Shown: one piece after another, positions 25,563-33,009 of the stretch
How positions within the stretch are numbered: the stretch's first letter is position 1
How the letters are laid out: each line of letters starts with the position of its first letter
Assembly: GCA_937951935.1 (NCBI GenBank)
Contig: CALGAM010000209.1
Location: 1-64,000 of the forward strand
DNA length: 64,000 nt
Source of the DNA: an uncultured Micromonospora sp.
Lineage (GTDB): Bacteria > Actinomycetota > Actinomycetes > Mycobacteriales > Micromonosporaceae
Direction of reading: 5' to 3'
Notes under the pieces: model-generated
Seen by the model: only the letters and a program-made list of their open reading frames with translations
Database searches by the model: none
Told to the model about the DNA's origin: nothing
Translations under genes and position numbers: made by a program

Positions 25563-25825
25563 GCTCCCAGGCCCTTCCCGGCCGGTGTGGAGAGGGCGTC
25601 GCGTCCGACCTTCGGACCGACCCGACGCGAACTGGCTGTTCCCGTGGGGCCGTTGTCTACTGGCCGCCGCACCACCCCGCCCGTGCACCGGTAACCGCGG
25701 CCGGTTCGCGCCGCCCCGCCGACCCCCGCCCGCTGGACCTGGCCGCCGCGACGGAAACGGAAGTGTCGCTCGGCCAGCGGACGAAGGGACGAAGCGAACA
25801 ACAGCCGCTTCCCGTGGTAGGACTC
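25529..25825 (-). ncRNA. Candidate structured small RNA, about 300 nt
   Basis: The gap between lnt and the MutL-like gene has no convincing frame but has a promoter-like pair at its upstream end (TTGACA 25860-25855, 19-nt spacer, TACCGT 25835-25830, minus strand) and a strong terminator at the other. Between them several distant segments pair perfectly, for example GGCUGUU near the 5' end with AACAGCC about 170 nt later, CCGCUGG with CCAGCGG, and the hairpin GUCCGA-N3-UCGGAC (25603-25617). Not recognisable as RNase P RNA, tmRNA or SRP RNA. It could instead be a long 3' untranslated region. Confidence 0.4.
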
Positions 25826-25829
25826 AAAG

Positions 25830-25860
25830 ACGGTACGCGCATCCCCCGGGGCGCTGTCAA
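25830..25860 (-). promoter_or_regulatory. Promoter-like sequence for candidate small RNA
   Basis: TTGACA (perfect -35) at 25860-25855 and TACCGT at 25835-25830 with a 19-nt spacer, slightly longer than ideal, on the minus strand 57 bp after the end of the MutL-like gene. Confidence 0.4.
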
Positions 25861-25916
25861 CCGCCCTCGGCCAGTCGCGCGATCCGGTCCGGCGTGTCGT
25901 ACCCCGACGACGGGTC

Positions 25917-27269
25917 TCACCCGGTCGTGTCCGCGTCGACCAGGTGCCGGCGCAGCAGTGCCGCCGCCGCCTCCGGGTGTGGCTGGGCCAACAGGCCCGC
26001 CGCGGCCAACACGTAGTCCACGTCGACGACCGGCCGGGCCGCCCGCGGCACCAGCCACCCGCCGGCGTGGTCGGCCAGCACCTCCGCCAGCACCTCCGCC
26101 CCGCCGGCCGGGCCCGCGTGCCGCAGCACCCCGCCCGAGCCGACCAGCAGCCGGACCTCCCGCAGGTCCCGGGCCGGGGCATCGGTCGTCCCGCGGGCGT
26201 GCCGGCGAACCGCGACCACCACGGCCAGGGCGGCCAGGCGGCGTTCCGCCGCCCGCCCCGCCGGGTCGTCGACCACCCCCGCCGGATCCGCCGCCAGCCG
26301 CCGCGCCGCCTCCGCCAGCGGCTCCTCCTCGCCCGGGGCCAGCAACCGCTCGCCGGCCGCCGCCGCGACCACGCCCGGGGCGCTCCACCGCACCCCCAGG
26401 TCCCCCTCGACGGTCCGGGCCCGCCACAGCATCCCGGCCGCCGGCGCACCCGGACCGGCGGCCCGTTCGTCCGGCACGAGCACCGAGTACACGTCGGTCG
26501 TCGCGCCCCCCACGTCCACCACCGCCAGGTCCCCGCCGGTCAGGTCGGCCAGCAGCGCCACCCCCGTCAACACCGCGTCCGGGGTGGCCGCCCGGACCAG
26601 CCGCGCGAACCGGGGGCCGCGCGAGAGCCGCTTGCCGCCGATCACGTGCCGCAGGAACACCTCCCGGATCGCCGCCCGGGCCGGACCGGGGGCCAGCACC
26701 CCGATCGACGGCAGCACGTTCGCCGCCACCGTCACCGGCACCCCGCGGGCGGCGAGCAGCTCCGCCGCCGCCGGTGTCGCCTGGGCGTTCCCGGCGACCA
26801 CCACCGGGACCCGCCACCGGGCCCGCGCGAGCCGTCCCGCGTTGTGCAGCAGCACCTCCGCGTCGCCGCCGTCCGTCCCGCCGACCAGCAGCACCACGTC
26901 CGGGCGGGACGCCCGCAACGCGCCGAGCCCGGCGCCGTCGAGTCGGCCGGCCCCCACGTGCACCACCCGGGCGCCCGCGGACAGCCCGACCTGGTGACCC
27001 GCCCGGGCGGTGATCAGCCGTTCGTAGCCGAGCACCGCCAGCCGCAGCCCGCCGCCGGCGGAGGAGCAGACGTACCACGGCGCCGAGCCGGGCTTCGGCA
27101 GCCCGGCGGTGGCGTCCGCGACCGCCGCGTCCAGGCCGTGCACCACGTCGGTGGCGGTCGTCGTCGGGTGGGCCGCCGTCGCCACCAGCGTCCCGTCGGT
27201 CACGTCGACCACCGCCACCTTCGTCCAGGTGGAGCCGACGTCGGCGCAGATCGCGTACGACGTCGTCAC
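25917..27269 (-). CDS. MutL-like ATPase, probable aminomutase reactivase
   Basis: A 450-residue member of the glutamate mutase L family, with an actin/Hsp70-type ATPase fold: phosphate-1 motif ADVGSTWTK near residue 10, phosphate-2 VVDVGGATTDVYS in the middle, and adenosine motif LLVGSGGVL near the end. Proteins of this family occur beside B12-dependent aminomutases; in Fusobacterium a MutL-like subunit (KamB) is part of the ATP-dependent reactivating factor for lysine 5,6-aminomutase. No MutS2-like KamC partner is seen here. Its GTG overlaps the kal stop (GTGA). It is last in the operon. Confidence 0.8.
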   Translation of the reverse strand: MTTSYAICADVGSTWTKVAVVDVTDGTLVATAAHPTTTATDVVHGLDAAVADATAGLPKPGSAPWYVCSSAGGGLRLAVLGYERLITARAGHQVGLSAGARVVHVGAGRLDGAGLGALRASRPDVVLLVGGTDGGDAEVLLHNAGRLARARWRVPVVVAGNAQATPAAAELLAARGVPVTVAANVLPSIGVLAPGPARAAIREVFLRHVIGGKRLSRGPRFARLVRAATPDAVLTGVALLADLTGGDLAVVDVGGATTDVYSVLVPDERAAGPGAPAAGMLWRARTVEGDLGVRWSAPGVVAAAAGERLLAPGEEEPLAEAARRLAADPAGVVDDPAGRAAERRLAALAVVVAVRRHARGTTDAPARDLREVRLLVGSGGVLRHAGPAGGAEVLAEVLADHAGGWLVPRAARPVVDVDYVLAAAGLLAQPHPEAAAALLRRHLVDADTTG

Positions 27270-27715
27270 CGCGACCCGGCGCCCTCGGCCGTGGCGGGGC
27301 CGGGCGGCACCACCACCGTGCCGACCGCGGTCACCGCCAGCAGCGGCGGGTCGAGCACCTCCGCCGCCGACGGGCCCCGGTCCGGTCGGCCCCGGCACAC
27401 CACCCGGCAGGCGAACTCCAGCGTCCGGCTCCGGTTGCCGACCCGGATCACCGTCGCCTCCACCTCCAGCACGTCCCCGGCCCGGACCGGCTCCCGGAAC
27501 CGCACCTCCGCGTAGCCGGCGAACAGGCCCTCGTCGGCGTCGGTGCGGATGCACACCTCGGTCGCCACGTCCCCGAACAGCCCCAGCACGTACGCACCGT
27601 CGACCAGGTTCCCCGCGTAGTGGGCGTGCCCGTACGGCACGTACCGGCGGTGGGTCACCGACAGCCCGAGCCGGGGATCGTCGGCCGCGCCGCCGTCCGG
27701 CCGCCGGCCGCTCAT
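27266..27715 (-). CDS. kal: 3-aminobutyryl-CoA ammonia-lyase
   Basis: Eliminates ammonia from L-3-aminobutyryl-CoA to give crotonyl-CoA, the last specific step of lysine fermentation. The 149 residues form a hotdog-fold domain with the family's RRYVPYGHAHYAGNLVDG segment and GYAEVRFREPVRAGD. The C-terminal 20 residues are a nonconserved tail. Start ATG overlaps the kamE stop codon (ATGA) and its own stop overlaps the next start. The assignment rests on the fold and on operon context. Confidence 0.75.
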   Translation of the reverse strand: MSGRRPDGGAADDPRLGLSVTHRRYVPYGHAHYAGNLVDGAYVLGLFGDVATEVCIRTDADEGLFAGYAEVRFREPVRAGDVLEVEATVIRVGNRSRTLEFACRVVCRGRPDRGPSAAEVLDPPLLAVTAVGTVVVPPGPATAEGAGSR

Positions 27716-28497
27716 CCGGCCACCCGCGCCCGCGCCGCGGCCGCGTCCCCGCCCGGGGCGGCCGACCCCACCAACCGGTGCACCAGGTAACTCGCCACCT
27801 CACGCGGGGTCGTCCCCCGCCCGAAGATCCGGTCCACCCCGAGCTCCTCGGCCATCGTCTCGTCGAAGCGCGGGCCGCCGACCACCAGCAGCGGCCGACG
27901 ATCCGCCGGCATCGCCTCCCGGAAGGCCGCCGACATCTCCCGCACGTTGTGCAGATGCGCGTCCCGCTGGGTCACCACCTGCGACACCAGTACCGCGTCG
28001 GCGCGCGCCGCCCGGGCCGCCGCCACCAGGTCCGGCACGCTCACCTGCGCACCCAGGTTCGTCACCGCCAGCTCCCGGTAGTACTCGAGCCCCTTCTCAC
28101 CGGCGAACCCCTTCACGTTCAGGATCGCGTCGATCCCCACGGTGTGGGCGTCCGTGCCGATGCACGCCCCCACCACCGACAGCTTCCGCCGCAGCCTGCG
28201 CCGGATCAGCGCGTTGATCTCCTTGGGTGACAGCAGCGGGAAGTCCCGCTCCACCACCCGCACCGTCGACAGGTCCACCAGGTGGTTCACCCGGCCGTAC
28301 ACGACGAAGAACGTGAACCGGTCCCCGATCTGCCGGGCGTGCACCAGCGTCGCCGGATCCACCCCCATCTTCGCCGCCAGCTGCAGTGCCGCACCCTCCG
28401 CCCGCTTGTCGTGCGGTACCGGCAGCGTGAACGACAGCTGCACCATCCCGTCGCCGGTGCTGTCCCCGTACGGCCGCACCACCGGCCCGCCCGTCAC
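27712..28497 (-). CDS. kamE: Lysine 5,6-aminomutase beta subunit
   Basis: Adenosylcobalamin-binding subunit of the PLP/B12 enzyme that moves the terminal amino group of beta-lysine (or D-lysine). The 261-residue product has the base-off cobalamin motif DxHxxG (D116, H118, G121), followed by NVKGFAGEKGLEYY with Lys129 and Lys135, one of which should be the PLP Schiff-base lysine, and a Rossmann-like B12 domain with VSQVVTQRD and VVGGPR. Overlaps kamD upstream (GTGA) and kal downstream (ATGA). Confidence 0.92.
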   Translation of the reverse strand: MTGGPVVRPYGDSTGDGMVQLSFTLPVPHDKRAEGAALQLAAKMGVDPATLVHARQIGDRFTFFVVYGRVNHLVDLSTVRVVERDFPLLSPKEINALIRRRLRRKLSVVGACIGTDAHTVGIDAILNVKGFAGEKGLEYYRELAVTNLGAQVSVPDLVAAARAARADAVLVSQVVTQRDAHLHNVREMSAAFREAMPADRRPLLVVGGPRFDETMAEELGVDRIFGRGTTPREVASYLVHRLVGSAAPGGDAAAARARVAG

Positions 28498-30158
28498 GAC
28501 TGCCCACCTCCGGTTCTCGCCCCGGCCATCTGCGCCTCCAGCAGTTCCGTGGCGGGGTTGTAGTAGCCGTCCGCCCGCGCCACCACCCCGTCCAGGCCCC
28601 GGCCCCCGTCCGCCGGCCGTCGCATGATGCCGAACGTGCCCTCCGCGATCGCCGTCAGCAGCCCCTGGTCGACGATCCGCTCCAACAGCGACACCGCCTC
28701 ACCCAGCACCGTGTGCGCCCGCCGCTGGATGAACCCGTCCGGCGCGGGCACGAAGTCCTCGTGCAGCCCGCCGGCCGCCCGCATCACGTACCGCACGTTC
28801 TGCAGGGCGATGTCCCGGTCCGACAACCACGGCGTGGCCACCGCCTCGGTCATCATTCCCACCAGCAGGATCCCCTGCCCGGTCAGCACCCCCGCCAGGT
28901 TGAAGAACCCGTCGAGCAGGTTTCCCCGGAACACGTCCCCGGTCATGTACCGCGTCGGCGGCATCCACTTCAACGGCGCGTCCGGGAACAGTTCGCGGGC
29001 CAACAGGGCGTGGGCCAGCTCCAACCGGAACGACTCCGGCAGGTCCGGGTCGATCTCGAACGCGTGCCCGAGCCCCAGCTGCCAGTCCGCCAGCCCCGCC
29101 TCGTGCGCGAAGTACTCGTTGAGCAGCTGCGACACCGTCACGGTGTGCGCGTCGGCGACCGCGTCCGCGGTCGTCAGGTAGTTGTCCTCGCCGGTGTTGA
29201 TGATGATCCCCGCCCGGGCGTGTACCTGCCGGGAGAACCGCTGGTCGACGAAGGTCCGGATCGGATTGATGTCCCGGAACAGGATCCCGTACATCGAGTC
29301 GTTCAACATCATGTCCAGCCGCTCCAGGCCGGCCAGGACCGCCATCTCCGGCATGCACAACCCGGACGCGTAGTTCGTCAGCCGCACGTACCGGCCCAAC
29401 TCCCGCGACACCTCGTCCAGCGCCGCCCGCATCAGCCGGAAGTTCTCCTGCGTCGCGTACGTCCCCGCGAACCCCTCCCGGGTCGCCCCCTCCGGCACGT
29501 AGTCCAGCAACGACTGGCCCGTGGACCGGATCACCGCGATGACGTCCGCGCCGGCCCGCGCCGCCGCCTGGGCCTGCGGGATGTCCTCGTAGATGTCCCC
29601 GGTCGCCACGATCAGATAGATCCACGGGCGATGCGGCGGGTCCCCGTACCGGCGCACCAGCCGCTCCCGCTCCGCCCGCCGCCGGTCGATGCGGCGCAGT
29701 CCCGCACCGACGGCCCGCCGGGCCGCCGCCCGTGCCGACCGCGCCGCCCGCCCCGTCGGCATCCGGAACCGCACCGACCCCGCCGCCGCCTTCTGGGCCA
29801 GCAACGTCACCGCCGCCCCCGGGTCCGACGACCACCCGGACGGGGGGCCGAACTCCCGCACCATGGCGTCGAAGACCGGCAACGCCGCCCCGTGGGCCAG
29901 GCCCACGTCGGCGACCACCGCGTCCACCAGCCGGTTCACCCACGGAATCCCGTCCGGGTCCGCCCCCGACACCCCGGCCAGCCGCAACACCGCCCGCTCC
30001 ACGGACACCGTGGTGTGGCTGCGCGCGAGTTCCACCACCGGCTCACCGGCCCGGCGTGCCAACTCGCGGGCCCGCCGCACCAGCGCCGGATCCAACCCGA
30101 GCTTCCCGCCCGGAGACCCGCCGTCCCCCGCGGACACCGGCGACCATCCCTGGCTCAC
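28494..30158 (-). CDS. kamD: Lysine 5,6-aminomutase alpha subunit
   Basis: Catalytic TIM-barrel subunit binding PLP and adenosylcobalamin together with KamE. The 554 residues show the family blocks YLIVATGDIYEDIPQAQAAA, DVIAVIRSTGQSLLDYVPEG, LTNYASGLCMPEM, NDSMYGILFRDIN and LKWMPPTRYMTGD. The GTG at 30158 overlaps the stop of the amidohydrolase gene (GTGA); a much longer frame upstream is a shadow of that gene. The N-terminal 18 residues are Ser/Gly-rich and variable. Confidence 0.92.
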   Translation of the reverse strand: MSQGWSPVSAGDGGSPGGKLGLDPALVRRARELARRAGEPVVELARSHTTVSVERAVLRLAGVSGADPDGIPWVNRLVDAVVADVGLAHGAALPVFDAMVREFGPPSGWSSDPGAAVTLLAQKAAAGSVRFRMPTGRAARSARAAARRAVGAGLRRIDRRRAERERLVRRYGDPPHRPWIYLIVATGDIYEDIPQAQAAARAGADVIAVIRSTGQSLLDYVPEGATREGFAGTYATQENFRLMRAALDEVSRELGRYVRLTNYASGLCMPEMAVLAGLERLDMMLNDSMYGILFRDINPIRTFVDQRFSRQVHARAGIIINTGEDNYLTTADAVADAHTVTVSQLLNEYFAHEAGLADWQLGLGHAFEIDPDLPESFRLELAHALLARELFPDAPLKWMPPTRYMTGDVFRGNLLDGFFNLAGVLTGQGILLVGMMTEAVATPWLSDRDIALQNVRYVMRAAGGLHEDFVPAPDGFIQRRAHTVLGEAVSLLERIVDQGLLTAIAEGTFGIMRRPADGGRGLDGVVARADGYYNPATELLEAQMAGARTGGGQS

Positions 30159-31798
30159 CCGACACCCTCCTCGAAGATCACCGACCCGCGCAGCACCGTC
30201 CGCCGACACACCGGCAGCGGCGTCGGATCGTCCGGCCCCCGCAGCTGCGGATCCGCCGACACCAGCACCGGCAACCCGCCATCCACCCCCGCCGGGGTCG
30301 ACCACACCGCGAACGTCGCCGCCGCGCCCGGCACCAGCACCCCCTCCGCCGGCCGTCCGGACGCGCCCGACCCGTCGAACCCCTCCGGCAACGCCTGCCA
30401 GCCGCCGCGGGTGTGCGCGGCGAACGCCGCCCGCGGGCTCAACCGCTGCGCCGGGTTGAAGTGCGTCACCGCCGCCCGCACCGACCCCCACGGGTCCAGT
30501 GGCGTCACCGGCGAGTCCGACCCGAACGCCAGGGTGACCCCCGTGGCGTGCATCGCCCCCAGCGGGTTCGACTCCAGTGACCGCCGCACCCCCAGCCGCG
30601 TGGCGTACATCCCCCGGTCGCCGCCCCACAGCCGGTCGAACGCCGGCTGCACGCTCGCCACGATCCCGTACTCCACGAACCCGGCGATCAGCCGCTTGTC
30701 CATGATCTCGGCGTGTTCCACCCGATGCCGCGCCGCCCGTATCCGCTCCACCCCGAGCCGCTGTGCCGCCGCCGCGAATCCCGCGAGCACGGTCGCGATC
30801 GCCGCGTCCCCGATGGCGTGGAACCCGCCCTGCACCCCGTGCTCCGCGCAGTCCAGCAGGTGGTCCCGCACCTGCTCCGCCGACAGGTACCCGTGTCCGC
30901 ACTCCCCGGGCTCGCCGTCGGCGTACGGCTCCGACAGGTGTGCCGTGCGCGCCCCCAGCGCCCCGTCGGCGAACAGGTCACCCCCGGCGCCCACCGCGCC
31001 CAGCTCCCGGGCCCGTGCCGCCGCCCGCAGCTCGCCCCAGTAGCCGTACACCTCCGGCAGCCCGTCTCCGGAGCGGGACAGCAGCGCGACGAAGTCCGCC
31101 TCGCTGGAGATCTCCGGCCCGCCGCACTCGTGCACCGCCGCGATCCCCAGCGCCGCCGCCCGCCGCAGCGCCACCTCCTGCGCGGCCCGCCGCTGCGCCG
31201 CCGTCACCGAACCCAGCGCCACCTCCCGCACCACGTGGTGCGCCTCCCGCCGCACCCAGCCCGACGGGTCGTAGCCTGGTGCCCCCACCACCTCCGGCGC
31301 CGCCGCCAGCAGCGCCGACGAACACAACGCCGAGTGGACCGACGCCTGCGACAGGTACACCCGGCGACCCCCCGCCGCCCGGTCCAGTTCCGCCGCCTCC
31401 GGAACCCGTCGGTCCGTCCACCCCGACTCGTCCCAGCCGTGCCCCAGCACCACCGCGTCCGTCGGGAGTCCGGCGGCGAAGGCCGCCACCGCCGCCAGCA
31501 GCTCCCCCGCCGAGCGCACCCCGGACAGGTCCAGCCCGGACAGTGCCAGGCCGGTGTCCGTCGCGTGGACGTGCGCGTCCACGAACGCCGGCGTCACCAG
31601 CGCGCCCTCCAGGTCCACCACCCGGTCGGCGCGCGGCGCGTCCGCGTCGACCCCGAGCCAGGCGATCCGCCCGTCGCGCACCAGCAACGCCGTCGCCTGG
31701 GGATCGGCCGGGCAGTACAGCCGCCCACCCCGGTACAACGTGGTGGGCTGTCCGGCGGCGGTCGAGGAATCCGTCGTCACGGTCGAAGGGTTCGTCAT
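30155..31798 (-). CDS. Amidohydrolase family protein (YtcJ-like)
   Basis: A 547-residue metal-dependent hydrolase of the amidohydrolase superfamily. Seen: DAHVHATDTG (first metal ligands), GHGWDESGW, HECG, GFHAIGDAA, RHRVEHAEIM, and FGSDSPVTPLDPW near the end. It has no known role in lysine fermentation but is embedded in that operon: the start lies 4 nt after the kdd stop and its stop overlaps the kamD start. It may release lysine, beta-lysine or an N-acyl derivative, which is inference from context. Confidence 0.82.
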   Translation of the reverse strand: MTNPSTVTTDSSTAAGQPTTLYRGGRLYCPADPQATALLVRDGRIAWLGVDADAPRADRVVDLEGALVTPAFVDAHVHATDTGLALSGLDLSGVRSAGELLAAVAAFAAGLPTDAVVLGHGWDESGWTDRRVPEAAELDRAAGGRRVYLSQASVHSALCSSALLAAAPEVVGAPGYDPSGWVRREAHHVVREVALGSVTAAQRRAAQEVALRRAAALGIAAVHECGGPEISSEADFVALLSRSGDGLPEVYGYWGELRAAARARELGAVGAGGDLFADGALGARTAHLSEPYADGEPGECGHGYLSAEQVRDHLLDCAEHGVQGGFHAIGDAAIATVLAGFAAAAQRLGVERIRAARHRVEHAEIMDKRLIAGFVEYGIVASVQPAFDRLWGGDRGMYATRLGVRRSLESNPLGAMHATGVTLAFGSDSPVTPLDPWGSVRAAVTHFNPAQRLSPRAAFAAHTRGGWQALPEGFDGSGASGRPAEGVLVPGAAATFAVWSTPAGVDGGLPVLVSADPQLRGPDDPTPLPVCRRTVLRGSVIFEEGVG

Positions 31799-31802
31799 GG
31801 CC

Positions 31803-32891
31803 TCAGTCTGCCGCCAGCCGCTCCTCGAACAAGGCACGCACTCCCGGGACCCGGCGCACCAGGTCCAGTGCGTACTCCGCGTGACCGGGGACGTAGCCGT
31901 TGCCGATCAGCATCGTCACGTCCGCCGCCAACCCCTCCGCGCCCAGGGCCGCGGCGGCGAAACTCGTCGCCATCGAGAAGAAGATCACCGTCCCGCCGTC
32001 CGCGGTCGCCAGCACCGCCCCGTGCTCGCACCCCGGTACGTCCACACAGACCACGGTGATGTCGGCCGGCCCACCCAGTGCCGAGGTCACCGCCGCCGCC
32101 ACCCCCACCGGGTCGCGCGCGTCGGCGATCACCACCTCCGAGGCCAGCCCGGCGGCCACCAGCCGGTCTCGCTCCGCCGCCACCGGCACCACCCCGACCG
32201 TGCGACGGGCCCCGGCATCACGGGCCGCCGCCAGGGACAGGGAACCGCTCTTGCCCGCCCCGCCGAGCACCGCCACCGTCGGCGCGTCGTACCGGCGGAC
32301 CGTCCGGGCGGTCAACGCCGGCGCACCGCAGACGTCCAGCACCGCCAGGCTGAGCCGTGAGTCGAGGTCGTCCGGCAGCACCGCCACGATCGACCGGGCG
32401 AACAGGATGGCGTGCCCGGTGCACGGCACCTGCTCACCGCGGCCGTCCCACCGGGCGAGTCCGTCCGTGACCGCCAGCGGTGTCAGGGTCAGTGACACCA
32501 GGGTCGCCACCCGGTCGCCGGGCCTGACCGGCAGCGGCGAGTCCGGTCCGACCTCGTCGACGACGCCCACCAGCATCCCGCCCGACCCGGTGACCGGATT
32601 GTGCATCTTGCCGCGGGTGGTGATGATGTCGAGCACCTCCGCGCGGACGGCCGCCCCGTCTCCGCCGTGCTTCTCCGACAACTGCCGGAAGCTCGCCGCG
32701 TCCAGGTTCAGCCGCTCCACCGCCACCCGCACCTCGTCGGAGCGGATCTCCGGTCGTGCGTCCAGTCGGTACGCCGCCTGCGGCAGCACCCCGGCCGGCT
32801 CCAGCACCCGGTGCAGTCCCACGGGCGAGGAGCTCCCCGCATCCCGACCCACGGCCACCTCCTTGCCGCAGAGGTGCCCGATCACCGGCAC
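31803..32891 (-). CDS. kdd: L-erythro-3,5-diaminohexanoate dehydrogenase
   Basis: Oxidatively deaminates 3,5-diaminohexanoate to 5-amino-3-oxohexanoate with NAD+. The 362 residues show an MDR-type fold with GKMHNPVTGSGGMLVGVV, a Rossmann motif VAVLGGAGKSGSLSL, and the C-terminal FFSMATSF and GNGYVPGHA blocks typical of Kdd. First gene of the coupled minus-strand operon, and divergent from kamA. The GTG at 32891 is preceded by GCGGAG. Confidence 0.88.
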   Translation of the reverse strand: MPVIGHLCGKEVAVGRDAGSSSPVGLHRVLEPAGVLPQAAYRLDARPEIRSDEVRVAVERLNLDAASFRQLSEKHGGDGAAVRAEVLDIITTRGKMHNPVTGSGGMLVGVVDEVGPDSPLPVRPGDRVATLVSLTLTPLAVTDGLARWDGRGEQVPCTGHAILFARSIVAVLPDDLDSRLSLAVLDVCGAPALTARTVRRYDAPTVAVLGGAGKSGSLSLAAARDAGARRTVGVVPVAAERDRLVAAGLASEVVIADARDPVGVAAAVTSALGGPADITVVCVDVPGCEHGAVLATADGGTVIFFSMATSFAAAALGAEGLAADVTMLIGNGYVPGHAEYALDLVRRVPGVRALFEERLAAD

Positions 32892-32916
32892 CCCGCCGGT
32901 CGACTCCGCGATCTGA

Positions 32917-32929
32917 CGTAAAACTTACG
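32917..32929. promoter_or_regulatory. Operator-like palindrome at kdd promoter
   Basis: CGTAA-AAC-TTACG, perfect 5-bp arms. It covers TAAGTT (minus strand, 32927-32922), the best -10 candidate for the kdd operon. A regulator bound here would block the operon; the Lrp-type regulator at 35060 is one candidate. Confidence 0.45.
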
Positions 32930-32936
32930 GCAGAAT

Positions 32937-32954
32937 ATTTCCTTGGCGGGAAAT
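32937..32954. promoter_or_regulatory. Operator-like palindrome at kamA promoter
   Basis: ATTTCC-TTGGCG-GGAAAT, perfect 6-bp arms, 7 bp from the previous palindrome. It lies in the -35 region of TACCGT (32962-32967), the likely -10 of kamA. Two separate palindromes in the 118-bp divergent region suggest coordinated control of both transcripts. Confidence 0.45.
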
Positions 32955-33009
32955 CTTCCAGTACCGTTCGCGGTGAGGCTGCCAACCGCACGACCGACGA
33001 GGAGGCCCC

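Noticed and set aside
25451..26449. A minus-strand frame covering the candidate small RNA
   Set aside because: It is an out-of-frame run through the end of the MutL-like gene with no start signal of its own.
32892..33009. Possible cobalamin riboswitch controlling the B12-dependent operon
   Set aside because: The divergent region is only 118 bp, with two promoters, and no B12-box sequence is present.
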